In this document: one piece after another, positions 21,636-29,721 of the stretch
Numbering within the stretch: position 1 is the first letter of the stretch
Layout of the letters: the number at the start of each line of letters is the position of its first letter
Assembly (NCBI GenBank): GCA_023430365.1
Contig: JAEZAS010000195.1
Coordinates: 1-33,489, forward strand
DNA length: 33,489 nt
Direction: 5' to 3'
From: Planctomycetota bacterium
GTDB lineage: Bacteria; Planctomycetota; Planctomycetia; Pirellulales; Pirellulaceae
Made by a program: the position numbers and the translations under genes
Notes under the pieces: model-generated
The model's input: only the letters and a program-made list of their open reading frames with translations
Database searches by the model: none
Told to the model about the DNA's origin: nothing

Positions 21636-23264
21636 TTAGTACATGTCGTAGTCGCCGCCGTGACCCTTCTTCTTGCCGTGGCCGTGGTCGTCCTTTGGCT
21701 TCTCGGCGATCAGGGCGTCGCTGGTCAACAGCAGCGTCGAGACGCTGGCGGCGTTGGCCAGAGCGGTGCGGGTCACCTTGGTCGGGTCGATGACGCCAGC
21801 CTTCACCAGGTCTTCGTAGGTGTTGGTCAGAGCGTTGTACCCGTTGTTCCCCTTGCTATCGAGCACCTTCTCGCACACGATGCCGCCGTCCTGACCTGCG
21901 TTGGTCGCGATCATGGTCAGCGGAGCGCGGCAAGCACGCAGCACGATGTTGTAGCCGACCTGCTCGTCCGGCGTGAGGCTGTCGTTCTTCAGGCCAGCCG
22001 TGGCACGCAGCAGGGCGACGCCGCCACCCGGCAGAATGCCTTCCTGAACGGCAGCGCGGGTCGCGTGCAGGGCGTCTTCGACGCGGGCCTTCTTTTCCTT
22101 CATCTCGCTCTCGGTGGCGCCACCGACGGCGATCTTGGCCACACCGCCCGACAACTTCGCCAGACGCTCTTCGAGCTTCTCGCGGTCGTAGTCGCTGGTG
22201 CTGTTCTCGATCTCGCGGCGGAGCTGCTCGATGCGCGACTTGATGTCGGCCGTCTTGCCAGCGCCTTCGATGATCGTGGTGTTGTCCTTGTCGATGATCA
22301 CCTTCTTGGCGCGACCCAGGTCGGTCAGCGGCACGTTTTCGAGCTTCATGCCAAGGGCTTCGAACACAGCCACGCCACCGGTCAGGATGGCGATGTCTTC
22401 GAGCATGGCCTTGCGGCGGTCACCGTAGCCCGGAGCCTTCACGGCGGCGCACTGGAAGGTGCCGCGGAGGCGGTTGATGACGAGCGTCGCGAGGGCTTCG
22501 CCTTCGACGTCTTCGGCGATGATCAGCAGCGGCTTGCCTTGCTGAACCACAGCTTCGAGCACCGGAACCAGGTCCTTGATGTTCGTGATCTTCTTCTCGA
22601 ACACCAGGATGTAGGGGTTCTCGAGCACGGCGGTCATCGTGCCCGGATCGGTCACGAAGTAGGGCGAAAGATAGCCGCGGTCGAACTGCATGCCTTCGAC
22701 CCATTCGATCTCGGTCGTGAGGCTCTTGCCTTCGTCGACCGTGATCACGCCGTCCTTGCCGACCTTTTCCATCGCGTCGGCCAGCTTGTTGCCGATTTCG
22801 CGATCGTTGTTGGCGGCGATCGAGGCGACGTTCGCCATCTCGCTCTTCTCTTTGATCTTGATCGAAGCCTTCTGCAGCTTCTCGGTGATGTCAGCCACGG
22901 CCTTTTCGATGCCGGACTTCATCTGGACCGGGTTCACACCCGAGACGACGGCCTTGAGGCCTTCGTTGAAAATGGCTTCGGCCAGCACGGTGGCCGTGGT
23001 GGTGCCGTCGCCGGCGACGTCGCTCGTCTTGCTGGCGACTTCGCGGACCATGCGGGCGCCCATGTTCTCATAGACGTCTTCCAGGTCGATTTCCTTAGCG
23101 ACGGTGACGCCGTCCTTGGTGACCGTGGGCGAGCCGAAGCTCTTCTGGAGGATGACGTTGCGGCCTTTCGGTCCGAGGGTGACTTTCACCGCCCGGGCCA
23201 GCTTCGTGACGCCGCGGCGAATGGCTTCGCGGGCTTCCTGATCGAAAGCGATAATCTTGGGCAT
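21636..23264 (-). CDS. groEL: GroEL chaperonin (60 kDa)
   Basis: The 542-residue chaperonin subunit forms the double-ring cage that folds proteins with ATP. Hallmarks are TLGPKGRNV (29-37), the ATPase motif GDGTTTA (Asp87) and EGILPGGGVALLRA. The C-terminal tail is KPKDDHGHGKKKGHGGDYDMY, with His/Lys/Gly and an end in DMY instead of the GGM repeats found in E. coli GroEL. It follows groES in one operon with a 162-base gap that contains four hairpins. Confidence 0.97.
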   Translation of the reverse strand: MPKIIAFDQEAREAIRRGVTKLARAVKVTLGPKGRNVILQKSFGSPTVTKDGVTVAKEIDLEDVYENMGARMVREVASKTSDVAGDGTTTATVLAEAIFNEGLKAVVSGVNPVQMKSGIEKAVADITEKLQKASIKIKEKSEMANVASIAANNDREIGNKLADAMEKVGKDGVITVDEGKSLTTEIEWVEGMQFDRGYLSPYFVTDPGTMTAVLENPYILVFEKKITNIKDLVPVLEAVVQQGKPLLIIAEDVEGEALATLVINRLRGTFQCAAVKAPGYGDRRKAMLEDIAILTGGVAVFEALGMKLENVPLTDLGRAKKVIIDKDNTTIIEGAGKTADIKSRIEQLRREIENSTSDYDREKLEERLAKLSGGVAKIAVGGATESEMKEKKARVEDALHATRAAVQEGILPGGGVALLRATAGLKNDSLTPDEQVGYNIVLRACRAPLTMIATNAGQDGGIVCEKVLDSKGNNGYNALTNTYEDLVKAGVIDPTKVTRTALANAASVSTLLLTSDALIAEKPKDDHGHGKKKGHGGDYDMY

Positions 23265-23314
23265 TGCTGGGGATGACTCCTACGGGATGTAAGTTCTTTG
23301 TTTTGTTTTTCGCT

Positions 23315-23415
23315 CGTTACGACGCTCTGAGTCGTAACGGCAGGTCGGACGCTCCGCGTCCAAATGCTCGACGCAGAGCGTCGGTGCGGGCGTTCCCACG
23401 CAGAGCGTGGGAACG
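23315..23415. repeat. Cluster of four perfect hairpins between groES and groEL
   Basis: Four palindromes stand one after the other: 23315-23339 (CGTTACGAC, 7-base loop), 23347-23361 (GGACGC-TCC-GCGTCC), 23369-23383 (CGACGC-AGA-GCGTCG) and 23391-23415 (CGTTCCCACGC-AGA-GCGTGGGAACG). The last three share the centre ACGC-NNN-GCGT. No U-tract follows on the minus strand, so they are more likely RNA stability or processing elements than terminators, or the remains of repeat insertions. Confidence 0.8.
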
Positions 23416-23426
23416 AGGGAAAGCGG

Positions 23427-23771
23427 TTAATCCTCGATGATGGCGAGGATGTCCTCTTCGCGCATCAGGAGGAGTTCTTCGTCGCCGACCTTGAAGGTTT
23501 CGCCGGCCCAGGAGCTGAAAATGACGCGATCGTTCACCTTCACCTGCAGTTGGCCACGCTCGCCGCTGTCGAGCAGCTTGCCGTTGCCGACGCTGATGAC
23601 TGTGCCGCGGGCCGGCTTGTCCTTGGCCGAGTCGGGCAGCACGATGCCGCCGGCGGTGGTCGATTCGCCGGCCTCACGCTGCACCACCACCCGGTCGCCG
23701 AGGGGTTGGAGCTTCAGGGCGGGCTTGCTGCTCTTCGAGTCTTTCTTGGCTTCTTTCGTTGCGGCTGCCAT
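23427..23771 (-). CDS. groES: GroES co-chaperonin (10 kDa)
   Basis: The 114-residue lid protein carries the typical barrel sequence LQPLGDRVVVQREAGESTTAGGI (the mobile loop lies within GESTTAGGIVLPDS) and ends REEDILAIIED. It has about 20 extra N-terminal residues (MAAATKEAKKDSKSSKPALK) compared with the usual protein of about 97 residues. A GGAGG site lies 11 bases before the ATG at 23771. I found no CIRCE repeat upstream. Confidence 0.95.
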   Translation of the reverse strand: MAAATKEAKKDSKSSKPALKLQPLGDRVVVQREAGESTTAGGIVLPDSAKDKPARGTVISVGNGKLLDSGERGQLQVKVNDRVIFSSWAGETFKVGDEELLLMREEDILAIIED

Positions 23772-24580
23772 TGCGTCGCATTCCTCCGTCTGCTTGCGCG
23801 AAACTGTGATTTGAATCCGGTTACTGTTGAAAATCAGCCAGGCGGCAGCGACATGCGGTCGACACGCCGAGGCTGTCAAAAGTGCGCTTTTAGGGCGGGA
23901 CGGGCGTCAGTTAAGCAAGTGGCGGGCCAATGTGCTGGCAGGTGGCATAAGTATAGATCATGGTTGTGGTTACGGGCCTGAAGGCAGATCGGTGGCCGGT
24001 TCGTAGCCGGCGTTCTGGCAGCCCTGGTCGGCGTGAATTTTGGTGGCTGTCAATTTGACAGCAGGCTGCAGCGGCGGTGTATCGGTTGCGCTCGGGAGAT
24101 GGGAGTAGTTTGACGGGCCGAGGAATACCCCGGCTGGTTGTCTGAATCTTGGCGAATTCAGGGGTGGTAGTGAGTAACTCTTGAGTAAGTGGTGATTGTG
24201 TGGTAAATTGCCTTGCGGATCCGACTCTGGGTGTCGGGGGAGCTTGAAAGCGTTCTCGATAATCGACGTAAGTGGTCGCCGCCATCGGAGGGGGGGGGGA
24301 TAAACCTGGCAGGTTTATCAACAAGTTGGGGGCCCCTAGGGCCCGGGGGGGCGTTGAAAAACCCCAGGGGTCTATCAACAGTCGCAGGAAATGCAATTTT
24401 GACTTAGGCGCACGAGTACGGTTCATACGGCGTCGAGCGAACGCTTCGAGAAAGGAGCGAGGCAGAGTTGAGTGCGCCTTAAACTTGCGAGTTGTGAAGT
24501 GTTGCGGCGCAAGTCACAATGGTCCGTGCTTGTCCAGGCTCTCACCGTTTGTTTTTGTCGTTCTCGCTCCGTGAAGTTGT
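23772..24580. other. Long intergenic region with G-rich and palindromic DNA
   Basis: No gene is supported in these 809 bases; a 171-codon minus frame (23911-24426) has low-complexity, unrecognisable sequence. Visible: a perfect palindrome CTGTCAA-T-TTGACAG (24048-24062); a run of ten G (24290-24299) immediately followed by ATAAACCTG-G-CAGGTTTAT (24300-24318); a GC-only stretch rich in G runs (24327-24352); and the octamer TATCAACA twice (24316-24323, 24373-24380). The region should contain the groES promoter (minus) and that of the zinc-ribbon gene (plus). Confidence 0.5.
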
Positions 24581-25546
24581 ATGCCGATCAAAGTCACCTG
24601 CGCCTGCGGTCAAAGTTTCGCTGCCAACGACAGCCTCGCGGGCAAACGGGTTAAATGCCCCAAGTGTGCCCAGCCATTGCAGATACCTGCCGGACCTCAG
24701 GCCGCTGGAGGCGCCAAGCCCGCCGCTCCTGCGGCTGGAGCTGCTAGCGCACGTCCCCAGCAACCGCGACCGCAGCAACCACCCGCGCCAGCGGCTGCCG
24801 ACCCGTTCGGGAGTCTCTTTGACGAGGTAGGGCTGAAAGCCCAAGCGGCTAGTGCGGGGCCGACCTGCCCGAACTGCCGGGCGGCGATGCCTCCGGGGGC
24901 GATTCTGTGCGTGCAGTGCGGGTTCAATCAAAAGCTCGGCCGAGTGATGCAGACGGTGACCACTTCGGGGCCGGTAGCAGGACTGCCCGCTGGAGGGCAT
25001 GGCCATGGAGGGGAGGTGGCCTCGAGACTGCTGGAACAGGCGGCTCGCAGCATCGAGGACGAAGCCGAAGCGGAGCGGTCGAAGACGAGCGAAGGGTTTC
25101 CGTGGTACGGCTACCTGGGAATGCTCGTCGGCGCGCTCGCCTTTATGGCGGCGATGCGTTTCATTCCCCATGGAAATGCCCTGCAAATCGCAGGCGCCGT
25201 TGGCGCGTTTGTTGGACTCATGATTCAGCTTTATGCGAACATTCGCATTCTGATCGTCGCCTTCAAGGAAGGGATCGGTCATGGCATCGGCTGTTTGCTC
25301 TGCGGTTGCTACGACCTCTACTACGTGATCACCCGCTGGGATATGTGCGCTTCGTATGTCGCGCTGTGGGGGATCGGTTGGGTGGTGAGCTTCTTCGCGC
25401 AGATGCTGTCGATGTTCGCCGCCAGCTTTATGGGGGGCGAGAGCGAAGGACAAGACCAAAGTCGGCTGGAACAACCCAGGCCGCCGTATGTGGTTGTTGA
25501 GGCCTCGCCTGTGCTTTCGATACCGTTGCTGCGGCACGCAACCTGA
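24581..25546 (+). CDS. Zinc-ribbon membrane protein, function unknown
   Basis: The 321-residue protein has two Cys4 clusters, C7/C9/C26/C29 and C96/C99/C110/C113, joined by a Pro/Ala/Gln-rich linker (35-75). Four hydrophobic helices follow (about 178-196, 202-230, 238-252, 258-282). Such zinc-ribbon plus membrane proteins are common in planctomycetes; the function is unknown, and the metal sites suggest zinc. The 3' end is followed by the hydrolase gene after 52 bp, so they may share a transcript. Confidence 0.72.
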   Translation: MPIKVTCACGQSFAANDSLAGKRVKCPKCAQPLQIPAGPQAAGGAKPAAPAAGAASARPQQPRPQQPPAPAAADPFGSLFDEVGLKAQAASAGPTCPNCRAAMPPGAILCVQCGFNQKLGRVMQTVTTSGPVAGLPAGGHGHGGEVASRLLEQAARSIEDEAEAERSKTSEGFPWYGYLGMLVGALAFMAAMRFIPHGNALQIAGAVGAFVGLMIQLYANIRILIVAFKEGIGHGIGCLLCGCYDLYYVITRWDMCASYVALWGIGWVVSFFAQMLSMFAASFMGGESEGQDQSRLEQPRPPYVVVEASPVLSIPLLRHAT

Positions 25547-25598
25547 CCGGGGCCCGACGATCGTTCGGTCACATTCCTCCAGTAATGGGGCACTTGCC

Positions 25599-26387
25599 AT
25601 GACGTGTTGTTTGATTCGAAAGCCGATCTCACGGATTGTGCTCGCTTCTCTTCTGGTGGTGTCGTTGATGGGGGCGGCGCCCATCCTCGCTGCGGAAGCG
25701 AAACCAGGTGAGCAGGTCGAAAAAGCAACTGTTGTGAAGTCTGGCAACGGGGCCGAAGCGACAGAAACGAAGCTGCGCTACTGGTTGTACTTGCCCGAAA
25801 ATTACGAATCCGACCGGGAGCAACAGTGGCCCCTGCTCCTGTTTCTGCACGGAGCTGGAGAACGCGGTGATGATCTTTCCGTGGTCAAGAAACACGGTCC
25901 GCCGAAGCTGATCGAAGCCGGCAAGTCGTTTCCGATGATCGTCGTCTCGTCTCAGTGTCCGAAAGATCAACGCTGGAATGCGGCTGAACTTTCCAAGCTC
26001 GTCGATGAACTGGCGAATACCTACCGAGTGGACCGGTCGCGCTTGTATCTGAGCGGCCTGAGCATGGGAGGGGCGGGGACCTGGTCGTTGCTGACGGAAT
26101 ATCCTGGCAGATTTGCCGCGGCGGTGCCGATTTGCGGTCGAGTGGACACGGCGGCGGCGGCCAAATTGACGGAAACACCGATCTGGATCGTCGTGGGAGC
26201 CAAGGATCGCCCTGAATTAGTCGAAAGTAACCAGAAGGCCGCCGAGGCTATTGAAAAAGCCGGCGGCAAGCAAATGCGAGTGACCGTCTATCCGGAGGCG
26301 GGACACGATTCGTGGACAGAGACGTACAACAACCCAGAAGTTTATGAGTGGCTGCTCAAGCAGCGGCTGCCGAAGGCGGGAAGTTGA
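25599..26387 (+). CDS. Secreted alpha/beta hydrolase (esterase/PHB-depolymerase-like)
   Basis: The 262-residue protein has a signal peptide (1-32) and a full catalytic triad: Ser155 in GLSMG, Asp203 (GAKDR) and His236 in GHDSW. The oxyanion segment FLHGAGERGDD (82-92) is present. Proteins of this type are carboxylesterases, feruloyl-esterase-like or prolyl-oligopeptidase-like; substrate unknown. The ATG at 25599 was chosen because the signal peptide begins there; the frame opens 37 codons earlier without a signal. The C-terminal domain of the protein at 76 is a degenerate version of the same fold. Confidence 0.87.
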   Translation: MTCCLIRKPISRIVLASLLVVSLMGAAPILAAEAKPGEQVEKATVVKSGNGAEATETKLRYWLYLPENYESDREQQWPLLLFLHGAGERGDDLSVVKKHGPPKLIEAGKSFPMIVVSSQCPKDQRWNAAELSKLVDELANTYRVDRSRLYLSGLSMGGAGTWSLLTEYPGRFAAAVPICGRVDTAAAAKLTETPIWIVVGAKDRPELVESNQKAAEAIEKAGGKQMRVTVYPEAGHDSWTETYNNPEVYEWLLKQRLPKAGS

Positions 26388-26503
26388 AATCGGTGCGGGT
26401 GGTGGAGTTCGGGTATTCGCCCGGATTTGAGTAAGGCGTATTGCCGCAGAGGAATCGAAGCGTTCTCGCGAGATGAAGGCTTTCCGTATTGGGGGATAGT
26501 TCG

Positions 26504-27325
26504 ATGTCGTTTGCAGAACTTTCCGGCGGCCCTCCTCCGAAGCCTTTGGACGCTCCGACACCCGCGATCGCTGGTCCGTCGCGCATGGAATACATGCGCG
26601 CGTACCACTACATCTTTGAAAACCCGAACTGGTTGACGAACTCGCTCTGGCTCGCGCTGGCGGTGCTCATTGCGGGGGTAGTGCCGGGCATTGGCGTGCT
26701 GGTCTATATCCCGTTGCTCGGCTATGCGTTCGAGGTGTTCGACTCGCTACTGGCGAGCGGCGGGCGTCGGTATCCGGACGTCGATATGAATCGGCTGGAG
26801 CGGTATTTCTACCGCGGCGTGTGGCCGTTTTTGGTGGGCATGATCGTGACGATGGTTGCGATGTTTGTCGTGTTGCCGCTGTTCTATGGGGGCATGATTG
26901 CGCTCTTTCTCGCGGCGGCTGCCGTAGGAGACGACGGAGCCGCGATTTTGATGGTGATCGGTATTCCGGCCTTAATGCTGCTGTTGTTTGGGGCGTCGGC
27001 GGCTGTCGGGGTGGTGACGATGCCCTTCATCGTGCGGGCGGGGATCAGCCAGGACTTTGCGAGCGGATTCGACTTTGGATGGGCGCGTGATTTCGTGCAG
27101 CGGGTGGGAACCGACACGCTACTTGCAAACTTGTTCTTGACCGTCACCTATTTCATCTTGGCCATGCTGGGATTGCTGGCCTTTTGTGTCGGGGTCTATG
27201 CGGCGGCTGCGATTGTGTTTCTCGCGTGGTGCCACCTGATGTATCAGTTGTACGCCGTGTATCTGTCGCGCGGCGGGACACCGGTGCCACCGAAGGTCGA
27301 AACTCCGCAGCCGCAGTATCAATAA
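26504..27325 (+). CDS. DUF4013 family membrane protein, copy 2
   Basis: The 273-residue protein has a cytosolic Pro-rich N-terminus, a region YHYIFENPNWLTNSLWL that matches the DUF4013 start, and about five hydrophobic helices up to residue 250. Function unknown. The ATG at 26504 follows a GGGGG site at about 8 bases. It is followed convergently by recG, 57 bp away, with a small hairpin (27349-27364) but no clear terminator. Confidence 0.8.
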   Translation: MSFAELSGGPPPKPLDAPTPAIAGPSRMEYMRAYHYIFENPNWLTNSLWLALAVLIAGVVPGIGVLVYIPLLGYAFEVFDSLLASGGRRYPDVDMNRLERYFYRGVWPFLVGMIVTMVAMFVVLPLFYGGMIALFLAAAAVGDDGAAILMVIGIPALMLLLFGASAAVGVVTMPFIVRAGISQDFASGFDFGWARDFVQRVGTDTLLANLFLTVTYFILAMLGLLAFCVGVYAAAAIVFLAWCHLMYQLYAVYLSRGGTPVPPKVETPQPQYQ

Positions 27326-27382
27326 AGTTTTCCGCTGCCCGGGCCACAGCCCATCGTCATGGGCGGCGAAGGCGTCACTCGA

Positions 27383-29500
27383 CTATCCAACGTCGCCCAG
27401 TTCGAGCGCCTCGCCATAGCGCGTGAGGACCATGCGCCGCAGGCGGCTATAGGCAGGGTTTTGCAGGTCTGGGTCTTGGGCCAGGAGTTGGGCGGCGTCG
27501 CGGCGAGCTTCTTCGACGACGAGCGCATCGCGGTGCAGGTCGGCGATGCGGAGCGGTGGCAGGCCGTGCTGCCTTGTGCCAAAAAGGTCGCCTGGGCCGC
27601 GAAGCTGGAAATCGAACTCGGCGAGCTTGAAGCCGTCGCTCGTCTGCGTCAGGGCTTCGAGCCGCTTGGTTCCCTCTTCGGTCTGTGGATCGGCGAAGAT
27701 GCACAGATAGCCAGGATGGCTGCCACGGCTGATGCGGCCGCGGAGTTGGTGCAACTGAGCGAGCCCGAACCGCTCGCCGCCTTCGATGGTCATGAGCGTG
27801 GCGTTGGCCACGTCGACGCCGACTTCGACGACGCTCGTGGACACCAGAACCTGGGTATAACCCCGACGGAAGCTTTCCATCGTGGCGTCCTTTTCCTGGG
27901 GGCTCATTCGGCCATGAAGCATGGCCAGGCGGAAGCCCTGCAGTTCGTCCTTCAGCAAGTCATCGTGGACCTGCTGGACATTGGCCGCATCGTAGTTTTC
28001 GGATTCCTCGACGAGCGGAGCAATGACATAGCCTTGCCGGCCCTCTTTGAGCTTCTTGCGGAAAAAGGTCCACCAGCGCTGGCGGCGGTCTTCTTGGGCC
28101 CAGTAGGTATGCACCGGCTGCCGGCCCGGAGGTGGATCACGAAGCGTGGAAACCTCGAGGTCCCCGAAAAGGGTCATCGTGACCGTACGCGGGATCGGCG
28201 TGGCAGTCATCACGAGGTAGTGCGGATCGAGACTACCTCGTTTCAGTGCCGCCCGCTGCCGAACTCCGAACTTGTGCTGCTCGTCGATGACCACCAATCC
28301 GAGGCGCTGGAATTCGACATCGGACTGTGCAACCGCATGAGTCACCGCATGGGTGCCGACGATGATGTCGATCTCGCCGCGGGCAATTGCCTCCAGCGTT
28401 GCTCGGCGCTCGCTCGCACTCAGTGAGCCAACGAGCAGGCCGATCCGCACCTTGCTGGCTTCCAGGCTCTTGGCCAACGTGCGAGCGTGCTGCCGGGCAA
28501 GCACTTCGGTCGGAGCCATGAGCGCCGCCTGATAGCCGTGGGCTACAGCCAGCAACATGGCATACATGGCCACCACCGTCTTGCCGCTGCCCACGTCGCC
28601 TTGTAGCAGGCGATTCATTGGATGCTCGCGGGTCATGTCGGCGGCAATCTCGTCGATGGCTTGTCGCTGCCCGGGCGTCAGCTCGAACGGAAACAGCCGT
28701 GTGATACGGGCGTCGATCCGAGCGTCGGTCGGTAGCGGGGGCGCGTTGCGCTTGGTCGTCAGGTGCAGCTTGCGCATGCCCAGCGCCAGCTGCAAAACGA
28801 GCAGTTCTTGATAGACAAACCGCCGGGTGGCCTGCTCGCGGGATTGGCGGTCGGCTGGTTCGTGGATCTGTGGGAGGGCCGCTCGGATAGGCCAGAGATC
28901 ATGAGTGTCAAGGAACTCGTCGGGGAAAACCTCGTCTACGAGCTGCGCGTAGCTTTCTACGACCCCATGGACGATGCGGCGCATCGTTGTCTGATTCAGT
29001 CCCTCGGTGAGCGAATAGACCGGCAGGATCCGACCGGCGGGAACATCTTCGTCGTCCCCCAGGTGCTCGAACCGCGGGTGAGTCATTTCCCACCGCAGCC
29101 CCTGCATTTTCGGCTCGCCGCTTACGAGCAGCCGCTGCCCTTCGCGCAGGCGATGCTGAAGAAACGCCTGATTGAACCACACCAACCGCAGGTACTTGGT
29201 TCCCTGCCTGAGGAGGACGCCGAGGATCGATCGCCCCGGTCCCGTGTTGCGGAGATCGACTTCCTCCACAGTGCCCACAACGCTCGCCAGTTCCCCCTCG
29301 ACCAACTGGTCGATCTCCCGCAGCTCGCTCATGTCCTGGTAGGCGCGGGGAAAGAAGAACAGCAAATCGCGGGCGTAGTGCAAATCCAAGCGTGCCAACA
29401 GTTCGGCCTTCTGCGGCCCCACACCCTTCAGATACTGCGCGGGCGTAGCCAGTTGCTCCGCGGGCAGTTTCGTCAGGCTGTTGGGCTGCGCTGTCGACAT
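27383..29500 (-). CDS. recG: ATP-dependent DNA helicase RecG
   Basis: The 705-residue superfamily 2 helicase acts on stalled forks and branched DNA. It starts with the wedge domain (YLKGVGPQKAELL, FFPRAYQD), then the Walker A motif GDVGSGKT (Lys307), DEQH (406-409), TATPIPRT and the second helicase domain with STSVVEVGVDVANAT and a RGRISRGSHPG-like motif VI. Length is typical. The gene is divergent from the PQQ-like gene. Confidence 0.96.
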   Translation of the reverse strand: MSTAQPNSLTKLPAEQLATPAQYLKGVGPQKAELLARLDLHYARDLLFFFPRAYQDMSELREIDQLVEGELASVVGTVEEVDLRNTGPGRSILGVLLRQGTKYLRLVWFNQAFLQHRLREGQRLLVSGEPKMQGLRWEMTHPRFEHLGDDEDVPAGRILPVYSLTEGLNQTTMRRIVHGVVESYAQLVDEVFPDEFLDTHDLWPIRAALPQIHEPADRQSREQATRRFVYQELLVLQLALGMRKLHLTTKRNAPPLPTDARIDARITRLFPFELTPGQRQAIDEIAADMTREHPMNRLLQGDVGSGKTVVAMYAMLLAVAHGYQAALMAPTEVLARQHARTLAKSLEASKVRIGLLVGSLSASERRATLEAIARGEIDIIVGTHAVTHAVAQSDVEFQRLGLVVIDEQHKFGVRQRAALKRGSLDPHYLVMTATPIPRTVTMTLFGDLEVSTLRDPPPGRQPVHTYWAQEDRRQRWWTFFRKKLKEGRQGYVIAPLVEESENYDAANVQQVHDDLLKDELQGFRLAMLHGRMSPQEKDATMESFRRGYTQVLVSTSVVEVGVDVANATLMTIEGGERFGLAQLHQLRGRISRGSHPGYLCIFADPQTEEGTKRLEALTQTSDGFKLAEFDFQLRGPGDLFGTRQHGLPPLRIADLHRDALVVEEARRDAAQLLAQDPDLQNPAYSRLRRMVLTRYGEALELGDVG

Positions 29501-29655
29501 GACGAGATTTTATGCTGAACAGGCGTTCATTCAATATCGACCTGGCGATCGAAACGGCCGTCCATCGCCAGGACCCCCCGGCGGGTCCACTGGTTCGCCG
29601 AAAACTGGAGTCTGGTTTCCGGTCGGGCCAGGCACTACGCTGCTTGGCGGAGTTG

Positions 29656-29679
29656 AGCGGGGCAGCCCCCTGCCCCGCT
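29656..29679. repeat. Perfect hairpin AGCGGGGCAG-CCCC-CTGCCCCGCT
   Basis: A 10-bp stem with a 4-base loop in the 221-base divergent gap between recG and the PQQ-like gene; another member of the short palindromes of this window. It may lie in the leader of the PQQ-like gene. Confidence 0.5.
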
Positions 29680-29721
29680 TCATCGAAGGCGAATCGCTTC
29701 ATCCTCTCCCTGCCAATCCCT

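Noticed and set aside
23772..24000. CIRCE heat-shock operator upstream of groES
   Set aside because: The TTAGCACTC-N9-GAGTGCTAA pattern is absent, and no good sigma-32 -35/-10 pair was found.
23911..24426. 171-codon minus-strand frame in the groES upstream gap
   Set aside because: Low-complexity, no domain, no ribosome site, and it crosses the G-rich and palindromic DNA.
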